Shown here piece by piece: positions 34,341 through 45,273 of a stretch of DNA of 51,241 nucleotides. Position numbers and translations under genes: made by a program. This DNA is from Caldifarciminota bacterium (GTDB lineage Bacteria > Hydrothermota > Tepidihabitantia > Tepidihabitantales > CAIPLT01). Every line of letters begins with the position of its first letter. The stretch's first letter is position 1. The stretch spans positions 1 through 51,241 of the forward strand of contig CAIPLT010000004.1 in NCBI GenBank assembly GCA_903865935.1. The letters run 5' to 3'. A model generated the notes under the pieces. The model did not search any database. It saw only the letters and a program-made list of their open reading frames with translations, and was not told the DNA's origin.

Positions 34341-35327
34341 ATGTTAAGAGCTGTTATTCCAGCTGCGGGAGAAGGCAGACGGCTTAAACCGCATACACAT
34401 ACGACTCCGAAAGTATTATTGCAAGTTGCTGGAAAACCGATTATTGGACATATTATGGACCGTTTGCTCAATGTAAACCCTGATGAAGTAATCGTAATTG
34501 TCGGAAATCAAGGAACACAAATTCAAGATTATTTGACGAAGAACTATTCATTAAAATTTCATTTTGTTGAGCAAAAGGACCCAAAAGGGTTAGGTGATGC
34601 GGTCGGTTTAGCGGCTAGTTTCTTCGCTAACGATACGCAACCTTCGCAGGTTTTAATTTTATTAGGAGATACGATTGTTGATATCAATCTAAAAGAAATC
34701 CTGGGTAAAGAAAATTATATCGGCACTAAAACTGTTGACGACCCGCGTCGTTTCGGCGTTGTTGAAACAAAAAATGGTTATGTCACTAAAATTGTTGAAA
34801 AACCAGTCGAACCGAAAAGTAATTTAGCTATCATCGGGTTATATTACTTTTCCGAAGCCCGACCCCTTTTTGAAAATATAGAAAAAATAATTCGTAAAGA
34901 TCGCAAGACGCGCGGTGAATACCAACTTTCTGATGCACTTGAAGAAATGGTCGAGTCCGGCATTAAGATTAAAACCTATCCGGTCGAATACTGGCTTGAT
35001 TGCGGTACACCCGATGCATTAATTGCGACCAACCGCTATCTTTTACAAGCAACTCATTATTATAAACCTCGTGAACGAGTCGTAATAATTCCACCGGTAT
35101 GTATCGACGATTCGGTTTCAATTGAAGAATCTGTAATTGGACCATTTGTTTCAATCGGCGAAGGAGCTGAAATCAGAAATTCTATTATTCGCGACTCAAT
35201 TATTAACCAGCGCGCTTATGTTGAAAATTGTCTGCTTGAGAGTTCTATCCTAAGCGAAAGTGCAATCATCCGTGCCCGCGCACACCACGTAAACTTAGGG
35301 GCATTTTCTGAGCTGGAACTTGGTTAA
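34341..35327 (+). CDS. Sugar-1-phosphate nucleotidyltransferase with C-terminal left-handed beta-helix
   Basis: A 328-residue nucleotidyltransferase. The signature is AVIPAAGEGRRLKPHTHTTP near residue 5, with PKVLLQVAGKPI following, LLGDTIVDI near residue 112 and YWLDCGTPDALI near residue 220. Hexapeptide-like repeats (IEESVIGPFVSIGEGAEI) form the C-terminal helix. The family makes dTDP-, UDP- or GDP-sugars; which one is not clear. ATG 34341 follows GGAGGTGA two bases after the isomerase stop; a GTG at 34335 is less well placed. It links the imported sugar phosphate to polysaccharide or glycoprotein synthesis. Confidence 0.9.
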   Translation: MLRAVIPAAGEGRRLKPHTHTTPKVLLQVAGKPIIGHIMDRLLNVNPDEVIVIVGNQGTQIQDYLTKNYSLKFHFVEQKDPKGLGDAVGLAASFFANDTQPSQVLILLGDTIVDINLKEILGKENYIGTKTVDDPRRFGVVETKNGYVTKIVEKPVEPKSNLAIIGLYYFSEARPLFENIEKIIRKDRKTRGEYQLSDALEEMVESGIKIKTYPVEYWLDCGTPDALIATNRYLLQATHYYKPRERVVIIPPVCIDDSVSIEESVIGPFVSIGEGAEIRNSIIRDSIINQRAYVENCLLESSILSESAIIRARAHHVNLGAFSELELG

Positions 35328-35375
35328 TATCATAACCAATAAATTAGCCGCTTATTATTCAAATCTTACAATTAA

Positions 35376-36494
<1,119 letters not shown>

Positions 36495-36524
36495 TAGTTC
36501 AAAAATAACTTATAACAAAATATT

Positions 36525-39500
36525 TTATCTTACCAAAATAATCTTTCGTGAAAAGCATTGTGCTGGTATTCCCAGATTCACAAAATAAACCCCTTTTGCA
36601 ACCGGACGGTTATTAGTATCATATCCAGTCCAGATATAATTATAGACTCCTTGAGGTAAATCAGCATTTACTAATGTTTTCACCACTTTTCCATAAATAT
36701 CACATATCTGTAATATGACTTGTAATCGTTCGGCAAGACTAAAAGAAATATGTGACATACCATTTGTAGCAGGATTTGGTTCTAATGCGTTGAGTGCTGT
36801 AATATGAGTGATATGATATTCGTAATTTTCAGAGATACTTGTTGTCATTACTCTGAAGTTGTTTGGATTCGACCAGTTGCCTTCATTATTAGCCCTATCA
36901 ATAGATTTTACCCGCCAAAAATAAGTCGTGTCATGTAATTTTCTTATGATTGCTGAATCAGACATCAATGTATCAATTGGGTTAACAAATATAGAATTAT
37001 TTGCGATCTGGATACGATAATTTCTTACACCGCTTAAATTATCAGACGAACGGTTCCAGACAAAAGTAACAAACGAATCAGTCAAAACCGCACCATTTAC
37101 TGGACTTATAAGATTAGGAATACTTGGTGCGATATAATCAATGCCAAAACTATCCCGACCCGAGAAGATGCTCTGATTACCGGCTAAATCATATGCTTTG
37201 ACTTTCCAAAAATATCGAGCTTGGTTTAAAACGATAGTATCACAAAATAGAGCTGTAGTATCTACTATCGGATATGTAAAATTCCCACTTGTATCAATTT
37301 GTAAAACATATCGCACTGGTGATTTGGCATCAAACGCTACCGCTGACCAGTTGAAAATAAGAGATGTATTTACAAACCATTGTCCATTTATTGGCGAAAC
37401 CAAAACTGGCGCATTCGGAACCCTTGTATCTAATTCAAGACTACGACTTACTGACCATCCGCTCTGGTTACCTGCTCTATCCTGTGCTTTGATATGCCAG
37501 TAATAAGTTGTGTCAGTCAACGTCAGTGTGAATGAAGTATCAGAGACTATCGTATCGATAGGATTTACAAATCCAGAATTTCTCGCATACTGCAAATTAT
37601 ATCTCAAAACACCACTAAGATTATCAGTCGCACGATTCCAAATAAATGTTACACTTGGATTATTGATCATCGCACCATTTGTCGGACTGATAAGATTAGG
37701 AACATTTGGTGCAGTAACATCAACACCAAAACTATCTGGACTTGAGAATGAACCTTGGTTGCCAGCTAAGTCATACACTCGGACTCGCCAGTAACAATGC
37801 GATTGAATCAAGGTTAATGTATCATAAACGTAGCTTGTCGTATCTGTTATTGAATTAGTAAATGCGGTATCTATTGCAACTTGCAGGATATATCGTACTG
37901 GCGATTTGGTATCGTTCGTAACTGATGACCAATTTAATACTACTGAAGTTGTCGTTAGCCACATGCCATTTATTGGTGAAACCAATATTGGTGCATTTGG
38001 AATTCTTGTATCAACCTCAAAACTTCTGGTTGGAGAATAACCGCTTTGATTGTTGGCCCAATCAATTACTCTCGCGCGCCAATAATAAGTCGAATCTCTT
38101 AATTTGCGAACTGTGGTTGTATCCGCAACTATAGTATCGAATGGATTTGTGAAGTTTGAGTTATATGCGATTTGAATCTGATAATTTTTCACTCCGCTCA
38201 GATTATCTGTCGAACGAATCCATGTAAATCTAACAAATGAATCATTAAGTATCGCACCACTGGTAGGATTCATTAGATTTGGTATGCTCGGAGCAGAACA
38301 ATCTAAACCGAAGCTATCTCTGCCCGAGAATGCACCTTGGTTGCCAGCCAAGTCGTAAGCCCTCACTCGCCAGAAGTGACGGGCTTGTGTTAATGTTAAT
38401 GTATCAGATACCAAGCTTGTTGTATCAATTCTTGGAGTTGCGAAGGTTGTTAATGTGTCGACCTGTAAGATGTATCGCAATGGAGATTTCGCATCAAAAC
38501 TGACTATTGACCAGTTAAAAATAACAGTCGTATTAGTAAGCCACGTACCATTAATTGGAGATGCTAAAGTTGGTGCATTGGGTATTCTTGTATCTATTTC
38601 AAAACTTCGACTTGCTGACCAAGAGCTCTGATTGCCGGCTCGGTCTTGGGATTTAACTCGCCAATGAAATGTTGTATCAGTTAATGTGACTGTTATTATT
38701 GTGTCAGTAACAATTGTATCTTTTGGATTCACAAACCCTGAGTTCTTCGCATACTCTAAAGTATATCTATCTATGCCACTGATATTATCGGTAGAACGCT
38801 TCCAAATAAAAGTTACATTTGGATTATTGGTTATACTACCATTATTCGGACTAACCAGATTTGGTACACTTGGGGCAGTTAAATCTATGCCAAAACTATC
38901 TCTGCCTGAGAATGTACCCTGATTACCAGCTAAATCAAAAGCACAAACTCGCCAATAATAACGAGTTTGGTTTAAGACCAAGGTATCATAAGTTAAACTT
39001 GTCGAATCTAATATTGAGTTGGTAAAGTTGACGGCCGTATCAATCTGTAGAAGATAACGCACAGGTGATTTAGCATCAAATGTTACTTGTGACCAGTTAA
39101 AGATTACTAAGGTATTAGTTAACCAGATGCCGTTAATCGGTGAAACTAAACCAAGTCCTTGAGGAGTTCTTGTGTCAATCTCAAAACTCCAAGTTAATGA
39201 CCAATTTCCCTGATTGCCAGCTCGATCAACCGCCTTTACACGCCAGTAATATGTTGTATCAGCAAGTCGGGTTGGAACTTGATAAGTTGTATCTGAAATA
39301 TTGATTGTTATACCACCAACAAATCCTGAATTTGTCGCATACTGTAATTGATAATTATTGATACCACTTAAACTGTCAGTCGATCGATGCCACCAGAATC
39401 TTGGTAAACTGTCGTGAGTATAAAAACCGCTGGCTGGTAGGATCAGAGTTGGAACTGAAGGTGTTTGAGAATCTATAATAAAATCAGTATCACTCGCGTC

Positions 39501-42500
39501 TTGAACAATAATCGTACCGCCTCCATCTAAAACCTGTATTATCACCCGGCAAGTTGTATAATTAATTAAAGGAACAGCCCAGTTATAAGTTGTTTCAGTC
39601 GGCGTAACATTATTTACTATAGTATCAGTATATGTTACACCACTATTTCTTGAAAGAAGTAATCTATACATTGCAAACCCAGTTCCGATTGTTCGCCATT
39701 TTACAATTTGATTACTACTACCACCCCAGCACTCGGCTCCGTTAGGTGAAATTATATTTATAGTCGGATTAATTTGGGTTGTTGTTGTTTTAGCGTCGTT
39801 TACTAAATTCTGGTCGCCAACAAGACTAGTTCGCATCTTTACTGTACACATTTCAACTATGTTTGGTGTCCAGGTTACAAAATTGACCCTGGTCGTCTCA
39901 CCCGCATTTAGAGTCGTAACATTTTGAGTGTTGGTATATCTAAATATGCTACCATTGCCAACAATTGAACAGACAACCGGGAAATTCGACTGAATAGTGT
40001 TACCGTAATTTTTCACGCGAGCAACCGGAACCATTGGACTATTGACCTGATGCAGTATGGTTGGGTAAATTATTGCATCAACTCCAACATCATTAATAGT
40101 AGTCTGGCTTCCGATTAAACGGACATAATCAATATTCATGTTATCGCCATACTCAGAAAATGCCAATAATCCGATGTATAATGTCCCTGAAAAACTTCCA
40201 AGATAAACAGTATGCTCAACCCAGCCATTGGTTGCTTCATAACGTCGAAATGCAGTCACTCGGTTGAAAGTAGTATCATTAATCGAATATTCAACTTTGA
40301 CACTATCTGGTCCATAACCACTACCTGGTGCATATCCATTATCATGATACATGTAGAACTTTAAAGTACAGGGAACTGGTGTTGAACCTAATATTACTGG
40401 CGGTGATATTAATCGCGCCGTACTACCACTGGTCGCTGAATATGACGGATAAGACGCCATCGCATCACCCTCATAAGGCGAACAAGTTGGACTGGTGTTC
40501 GAAGTTGTTCTAGTCCAGTTATACGAACCTTGAACTATAACGCTCTGCCAGCCGGTCGGTGGAAATGTAGCGTCGTTAAATCCCTCTGCGAAAAATGTCA
40601 TTGTTATCCGAATGGTTTTTGTCTTTTGGTCATTAACTGAATTTTGGTCGCCGATAAGATTGGTTCTGATTTTTACGATACACAACTCGGAAATTGTCGG
40701 TGTCCAGCTCGAAAAATTTACTCTTACTGTATCATTGGCACTCAGTAAACTGACTGCCTGCGTATTCGCATATCGTAATGCACCGGTTGCACCGACAATT
40801 GAACAGGTTACCGGAAAACTATACTGAGTCGAACTGCCAAAATTCTTGATTCTTGCCTGTGGTATTACCACGGTATTGGTTGACAGTGAACTGTCTGGTT
40901 TCAATATTGCATCAACACCGACATCATTCGGAACTACCACGCTAATCGTACTATACGCAGTATCATTACCACGCCATTGGTCGCTAGTCAGACTTGTATA
41001 AGCCTTAGTCTGATAACTACCTTGAACCGATGTCCAGAGCGGAAATGTGATTCTGTAGGTATCGCCCGCGGCTAAAGAATTTACGGTAACAGTTTGGGTA
41101 TAAACTGAACCAATACTAAAAGTGACTGGAAAGGTTTCGGTATTAGAGCCATAATTCTTGACTTTCGCTTTGGGATAAACGCTGGTTCCCAACGCTATAA
41201 TACCAATCGGCTCATAGATTGCAGCGACACTAACATCGTGTGCAAGACCGCCGGGTTGAACTATAACATTCTTTTCATAAGGAATATAATTATGTGCGGT
41301 TACCGTAACCGACATCGTTCCCATTGGTGGTGTAATCGAAAAAGAAACCTGGCCAGAACTATTGGTCGTATTGTATTGATAAACTGTCGTATCCATCATC
41401 ACACAGACCAAAGCGCCGGCTAATGGTGATGTATTTTTTGTCACGGTTACCGTATAAGTCTGGCCACCGGTATAAATTAAAGTATCGTGAGTTACGGTCA
41501 ATTGCACCGGAGTCGTTGTCCAACAATTTAACTCTGGGTCACCGACCATATTCCATTCATGGTAACGAGTACTGTTCCAATTAGTCGGATGAACCGAATC
41601 AGCAAAAAACTTTCCCCGCTTTAATGCATTTCCCAACTGATAAATATTTTCTCTGAAAATTGCCTGATAAATTCCGTCTCCGACTAAACCGCGACATCGC
41701 CCCAGACCTGAACCGGAAGCGACAACCGTTGTTCCGCAGGCACTTGCTCCGCCTTTTGGGTTCTGGCGAGACCCGGCAAATAAGAATTCATCGCACTGGT
41801 AGTTCTCAGAACTGAGCGATAATGTTTGACATGTAGCGGAAATCACAACTGGTAGTTTTTGACCATTAGTGCAATTATTAGGGACAATTGTAAATGGGTC
41901 GCCTGACAATGTTCCCCAGTGTTGTACGGCTTCACCTCGATAGATAATATAAGCTCTTCCGTCATTAATTGCATTATATACATCAGTGGCAGTATTACCA
42001 CGCAACCTCGAAAAAGAATCGATGTGAGTATAACCACCATAATTTCTCCAAAGTCCATAAATAAAGCGGACATCATTCCAGTAAACGGTATCGGGCTGAG
42101 AAGCGCCATCTTCATTAACCATACCCAGACCTTTTGTAAACCAGTTGGGGTCGGTAACATAAGGAGTTCTCTCATAATAAAGTATTTTTGCTACTGCGGT
42201 ACTACATGTTAAAACACTAGCCGCCGGAATCCGGCCAACCGCTATTTCCATTTTGTCGTCACCATTTATATCGGCATAATAGTCATCATAAGAATTACTT
42301 CCATTACTTGATATATAACTTGTACTGCCTACTAGCAGAACAAACTCCGGATGTGAGTTCCATAAATGACTTGTACAGGCATTAACAATATAACTCTTAA
42401 TTCCCGAGATATTTGTACCGGTTACGCCGATTTCACCAAGTGTCACTATTTTAGTTGGCATGCCTTTCTTTTGCTTCCATTGGGCTAATGGTCGGACTGC

Positions 42501-42608
42501 ATAATAGTAAGTGCTGTCCGGTGCGATAATAAGATATTTTGCCCCGTTCAGAGCAATACAAAGATTACTCAATAATAAAAAAAGTATTAATATATTTATT
42601 TTTTTCAA
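36525..42608 (-). CDS. Giant secreted C25 (gingipain-like) protein with Ig/fibronectin-like repeats and C-terminal sorting domain
   Basis: 2027 residues. A signal peptide (ILILFLLLSNLCIAL) precedes a C25-like domain at ~20-400. C260 in ISATCQTL fits the gingipain catalytic cysteine, but the region expected to hold the catalytic His reads YRGEAVQHW (residues 223-231), with Glu226 in the His place. CARDB-like domains lie at ~455-640 and ~840-950. A MAM/cleaved-adhesin-like domain lies at ~673-840 (EGFNDATFPPTGW). Nine fibronectin-like repeats fill ~1047-1917, and a sorting domain with PNPA and VAKGVYFVNL ends the protein. The start is TTG 42608 after GGGGA. It may be an inactive or altered peptidase serving as an adhesin. 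Confidence 0.88.
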   Translation of the reverse strand: MKKINILILFLLLSNLCIALNGAKYLIIAPDSTYYYAVRPLAQWKQKKGMPTKIVTLGEIGVTGTNISGIKSYIVNACTSHLWNSHPEFVLLVGSTSYISSNGSNSYDDYYADINGDDKMEIAVGRIPAASVLTCSTAVAKILYYERTPYVTDPNWFTKGLGMVNEDGASQPDTVYWNDVRFIYGLWRNYGGYTHIDSFSRLRGNTATDVYNAINDGRAYIIYRGEAVQHWGTLSGDPFTIVPNNCTNGQKLPVVISATCQTLSLSSENYQCDEFLFAGSRQNPKGGASACGTTVVASGSGLGRCRGLVGDGIYQAIFRENIYQLGNALKRGKFFADSVHPTNWNSTRYHEWNMVGDPELNCWTTTPVQLTVTHDTLIYTGGQTYTVTVTKNTSPLAGALVCVMMDTTVYQYNTTNSSGQVSFSITPPMGTMSVTVTAHNYIPYEKNVIVQPGGLAHDVSVAAIYEPIGIIALGTSVYPKAKVKNYGSNTETFPVTFSIGSVYTQTVTVNSLAAGDTYRITFPLWTSVQGSYQTKAYTSLTSDQWRGNDTAYSTISVVVPNDVGVDAILKPDSSLSTNTVVIPQARIKNFGSSTQYSFPVTCSIVGATGALRYANTQAVSLLSANDTVRVNFSSWTPTISELCIVKIRTNLIGDQNSVNDQKTKTIRITMTFFAEGFNDATFPPTGWQSVIVQGSYNWTRTTSNTSPTCSPYEGDAMASYPSYSATSGSTARLISPPVILGSTPVPCTLKFYMYHDNGYAPGSGYGPDSVKVEYSINDTTFNRVTAFRRYEATNGWVEHTVYLGSFSGTLYIGLLAFSEYGDNMNIDYVRLIGSQTTINDVGVDAIIYPTILHQVNSPMVPVARVKNYGNTIQSNFPVVCSIVGNGSIFRYTNTQNVTTLNAGETTRVNFVTWTPNIVEMCTVKMRTSLVGDQNLVNDAKTTTTQINPTINIISPNGAECWGGSSNQIVKWRTIGTGFAMYRLLLSRNSGVTYTDTIVNNVTPTETTYNWAVPLINYTTCRVIIQVLDGGGTIIVQDASDTDFIIDSQTPSVPTLILPASGFYTHDSLPRFWWHRSTDSLSGINNYQLQYATNSGFVGGITINISDTTYQVPTRLADTTYYWRVKAVDRAGNQGNWSLTWSFEIDTRTPQGLGLVSPINGIWLTNTLVIFNWSQVTFDAKSPVRYLLQIDTAVNFTNSILDSTSLTYDTLVLNQTRYYWRVCAFDLAGNQGTFSGRDSFGIDLTAPSVPNLVSPNNGSITNNPNVTFIWKRSTDNISGIDRYTLEYAKNSGFVNPKDTIVTDTIITVTLTDTTFHWRVKSQDRAGNQSSWSASRSFEIDTRIPNAPTLASPINGTWLTNTTVIFNWSIVSFDAKSPLRYILQVDTLTTFATPRIDTTSLVSDTLTLTQARHFWRVRAYDLAGNQGAFSGRDSFGLDCSAPSIPNLMNPTSGAILNDSFVRFTWIRSTDNLSGVKNYQIQIAYNSNFTNPFDTIVADTTTVRKLRDSTYYWRARVIDWANNQSGYSPTRSFEVDTRIPNAPILVSPINGMWLTTTSVVLNWSSVTNDTKSPVRYILQVAIDTAFTNSITDTTSYVYDTLTLIQSHCYWRVRVYDLAGNQGSFSSPDSFGVDVTAPNVPNLISPTNGAMINNPSVTFIWNRATDNLSGVLRYNLQYARNSGFVNPIDTIVSDTSFTLTLTDTTYYWHIKAQDRAGNQSGWSVSRSLELDTRVPNAPVLVSPINGQWFVNTSLIFNWSAVAFDAKSPVRYVLQIDTSGNFTYPIVDTTALFCDTIVLNQARYFWKVKAYDLAGNQSIFSGRDSFGIDYIAPSIPNLISPVNGAVLTDSFVTFVWNRSSDNLSGVRNYRIQIANNSIFVNPIDTLMSDSAIIRKLHDTTYFWRVKSIDRANNEGNWSNPNNFRVMTTSISENYEYHITHITALNALEPNPATNGMSHISFSLAERLQVILQICDIYGKVVKTLVNADLPQGVYNYIWTGYDTNNRPVAKGVYFVNLGIPAQCFSRKIILVR
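36850..39475 (-). repeat. Nine alternating fibronectin-like coding repeats
   Basis: Within the 2027-residue protein, nine units of ~95-100 residues alternate between two kinds. Kind A begins (A/T)P(S/N).P.L..P..G and has (F/Y)(T/I).W.RS(T/S)D..SG...Y. Kind B begins (R/T)(T/I/V)P....L.SPING.W and has FDAKSP.RY.LQ(I/V)D. The order is A-B-A-B-A-B-A-B-A, showing growth by duplication of an A-B pair. Confidence 0.85.
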
Positions 42609-42638
42609 ATCAATCCCCTATAAAATAACATTATATAA

Positions 42639-42667
42639 ATTATCTATCAAACTATCTGTCGCGTCAA
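42639..42667 (-). promoter_or_regulatory. Promoter of the 2027-residue C25 protein gene
   Basis: On the minus strand TTGACG (42667-42662), a 17-base spacer and GATAAT (42644-42639), ~30 bases before the TTG start. Confidence 0.65.
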
Positions 42668-42683
42668 GATTAATATAAAGGAA

Positions 42684-42774
42684 TTAACCACAGAGACTGC
42701 GGAGATAAAAATATGAGAAACACGGAGAAATCCTTATTTTATTCTAAAGAAATCCTCTGTGTTTTCTGTGGTTA
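42684..42774. repeat. Dispersed CCACAGA-type palindromic repeat, long copy
   Basis: TTAACCACAGAGA at the left end and CTGTGTTTTCTGTGGTTA at the right end form a long imperfect inverted repeat between two genes. It shares arms with the short copy at 12397-12448. Confidence 0.65.
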
Positions 42775-42781
42775 TTTTTGG

Positions 42782-45196
42782 TTATCTTATAACGACCAAT
42801 TTTCTTACAAATTTATTTTTTGGTGTTTCCAGAGTATAAAAATAAACTCCTTTTGGTACAATTCTACCCGAGTCATCTCGACGATTCCAACTGATATTGT
42901 AAAATCCTGAGTTTTTATTTTCATCAAACAATGTCCTAACTAATCTTCCAGATATATTGTAGATTTTCATTGAAACTTGTGATGGCACGGCAAGGGTAAA
43001 AGAAATTTGAGCTAAGCCATTTGTTACTGGATTGGGATATAAATCAAATGTCAAAATATTAGAATCAAGCTTTGTATCTTCTTCGATCGCCATCGCATCT
43101 CTAAGCACCGATATACTCGAAGCCCAGTAATTCGCAACATAAACGCGGTTTTGGACTGGATTGTGAATCATCACCCGCGGTTCTTCTTCAACCGCAATAG
43201 TTGCCACCACCGCATTGGTTACACCATTTAATACCCGAACATTATTATCAGTACAACAGCAGTACATCTTATTATTTATTGGGTCATGAACATAAGAATA
43301 AGCCGGTACTGATAAAGTTGCGGAAACCGTATTAGTTGCACAATTAATTACGGTTGTCGTGCTTCCATTCGCGCAGTATATTTTGTTGTTGGTCGGATTA
43401 TCTCCTAACATAAAAGGGTTACCTGTTACTGGAATGGTCGCAATTACTGAATCCGCTGCGCCATCGACTACGGATATACTAGCGCCATACGAATTGACAA
43501 CATAAAGTTCATTATTTATTGAATTATAAATTTCCATTCTTGGACTGTATCCAACTGGTATGACAAATGATGAATCGGTTGCGCCATGTATAACCGTCAC
43601 ACTATTGGCGGCGACGTTGATACAATACGCTTTATTATTTATTGAATTATACGCTAAACCCCAGGGATATGTCCCGCAAGGACAGGTTGCAATAACCGAA
43701 TCTATTCCGCAATCAATAACCGACACATTATTAGTTCCATAGTTGGCAGTGTAAATCTTATTGTTCGTTGGGTTATAAATTATATCAACTGGTTGCCCGC
43801 CGACATTTATCATACTGATTATCGAATTGGTGACACCATCAATGACTGTAACATTATTACTGTATTGATTGGCGCAGTATATCTTATTTTGAAACGAATT
43901 ATATGCTATTGCAACCGGATTTGAACCGGTTATTGGCATGGCAAGTATCGAATCATTGGTCGCATTGATTATATCAACCCAACCCGGACCATAACTCCAG
44001 CCCGCACAGTATATTTTATTATTGGTTGGGTTATAAGCAAATGCCGCTGGTGTGGTTCCTAAATTAAGCGTGGTTATTACTGAATTGGTCGCGCCATTAA
44101 TTACATCTACACTATTACTTAAAATGTTATTATTAGCACAGTAAATCTTGTTATTGGTAGCATTATATAACAAAGCCGAAGGTTCGCTCCCAACTGGAAT
44201 CGTATCCAATACCGCATTCGTCAAACCATCAATGACCGTGACATTACTACTATACTTGTTGGCAACATACATCCTAACATTGAAAGGATTATAAGCAAAT
44301 GTATACGGGTCATCACCGACTCCAACTATTGTTAAAGAATCATTTGAACAGTCAATGACTATGACTGAATCGTGCAAAGTGGATAAATCTACTCCACAAT
44401 AAAGTTTATTAGCCGTGGAATTAAATCCAAAACCATACGTATTTTGGCCATAGGTATGTATGTAGAACGAATCGGTTAATGAATTGCTCGCCCCGTCAAT
44501 AACACTAATCTGGGCGTATTCGCTTGGAAATCCAAGACAATATACTTTGTTATTAATCGAGTTGTAGATAATTGCATTTATATTAGTCGGTCGGTTTATC
44601 GTTGCCACTACATTATTGGTTGCGCCATCAATAATTTTTACTACATTATTGCCGGTAGCATACACTTTGTTATTAGTCGAATTATATGCCAGGTTTGCTA
44701 TGCCATTAACTGTAATCGTAGTGATATTCGCATTGGTAGCGCCATCAATTACGCTGACATTGCCACTTCCTGAATTACCACAGTAAATCTTATTATTAGT
44801 CGGGTTGTAAATTAATGCATCGGGATAGCTACCGACATTTATTGTCGTAATTACTTGATTGGTAACGCCGTTAATAATGATAAGTTTATTATCGATTTCG
44901 CTCGCTGCATAAACCTTATTATTAACTGAATTCCAGCATAACGCATAGATTACCTGATGGGATAGCGGAATTTTGGCAATTTTCTGGTCAGTGGCACCAT
45001 TGATCGCCAATACATAAGGACCATATTTTCCCGCCACATAAATTGTATTATTAGTAGCATTATAGCAGAATACGGTCGGTTCAAAAACACCGCTGAGCGT
45101 ACCGTCTGGTACATTAATCGTATGTTCCAAATACTGAGCTTCTGAGTTTGTGATAACTAACAATACAATTATCCAAAACAATCTAAAACATTTCAT
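42782..45196 (-). CDS. Secreted YVTN-type beta-propeller protein with C-terminal sorting domain
   Basis: 804 residues with about 16 YVTN-type repeats, the same number as the genes at 290 and 2741 although 30 kb or more away. The signal peptide is LFWIIVLLVITNSEAQ. The C-terminal part (FDLYPNPVTNGLAQISFTL, GRIVPKGVYFYTLETP, KFVRKLVVIR) is a sorting domain closer to those of the neighbouring C25 proteins than to the array at 290-11557, so the end was gained locally. ATG 45196 follows GGAGG. An in-frame TTG at 45217 without a ribosome site is rejected. It lies between two C25 genes with its own promoter. Confidence 0.87.
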   Translation of the reverse strand: MKCFRLFWIIVLLVITNSEAQYLEHTINVPDGTLSGVFEPTVFCYNATNNTIYVAGKYGPYVLAINGATDQKIAKIPLSHQVIYALCWNSVNNKVYAASEIDNKLIIINGVTNQVITTINVGSYPDALIYNPTNNKIYCGNSGSGNVSVIDGATNANITTITVNGIANLAYNSTNNKVYATGNNVVKIIDGATNNVVATINRPTNINAIIYNSINNKVYCLGFPSEYAQISVIDGASNSLTDSFYIHTYGQNTYGFGFNSTANKLYCGVDLSTLHDSVIVIDCSNDSLTIVGVGDDPYTFAYNPFNVRMYVANKYSSNVTVIDGLTNAVLDTIPVGSEPSALLYNATNNKIYCANNNILSNSVDVINGATNSVITTLNLGTTPAAFAYNPTNNKIYCAGWSYGPGWVDIINATNDSILAMPITGSNPVAIAYNSFQNKIYCANQYSNNVTVIDGVTNSIISMINVGGQPVDIIYNPTNNKIYTANYGTNNVSVIDCGIDSVIATCPCGTYPWGLAYNSINNKAYCINVAANSVTVIHGATDSSFVIPVGYSPRMEIYNSINNELYVVNSYGASISVVDGAADSVIATIPVTGNPFMLGDNPTNNKIYCANGSTTTVINCATNTVSATLSVPAYSYVHDPINNKMYCCCTDNNVRVLNGVTNAVVATIAVEEEPRVMIHNPVQNRVYVANYWASSISVLRDAMAIEEDTKLDSNILTFDLYPNPVTNGLAQISFTLAVPSQVSMKIYNISGRLVRTLFDENKNSGFYNISWNRRDDSGRIVPKGVYFYTLETPKNKFVRKLVVIR

Positions 45197-45227
45197 TTTG
45201 CCTCCGGTTTTAATCAATACATTCTGT

Positions 45228-45255
45228 ATATTAGTAAAAAACCTGCAAATGTCAA
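45228..45255 (-). promoter_or_regulatory. Promoter of the 42782 propeller gene
   Basis: On the minus strand TTGACA (45255-45250), a 16-base spacer and TAATAT (45233-45228), followed ~32 bases later by the start codon. Confidence 0.65.
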
Positions 45256-45273
45256 ATAATTAAATTGGTTTAT

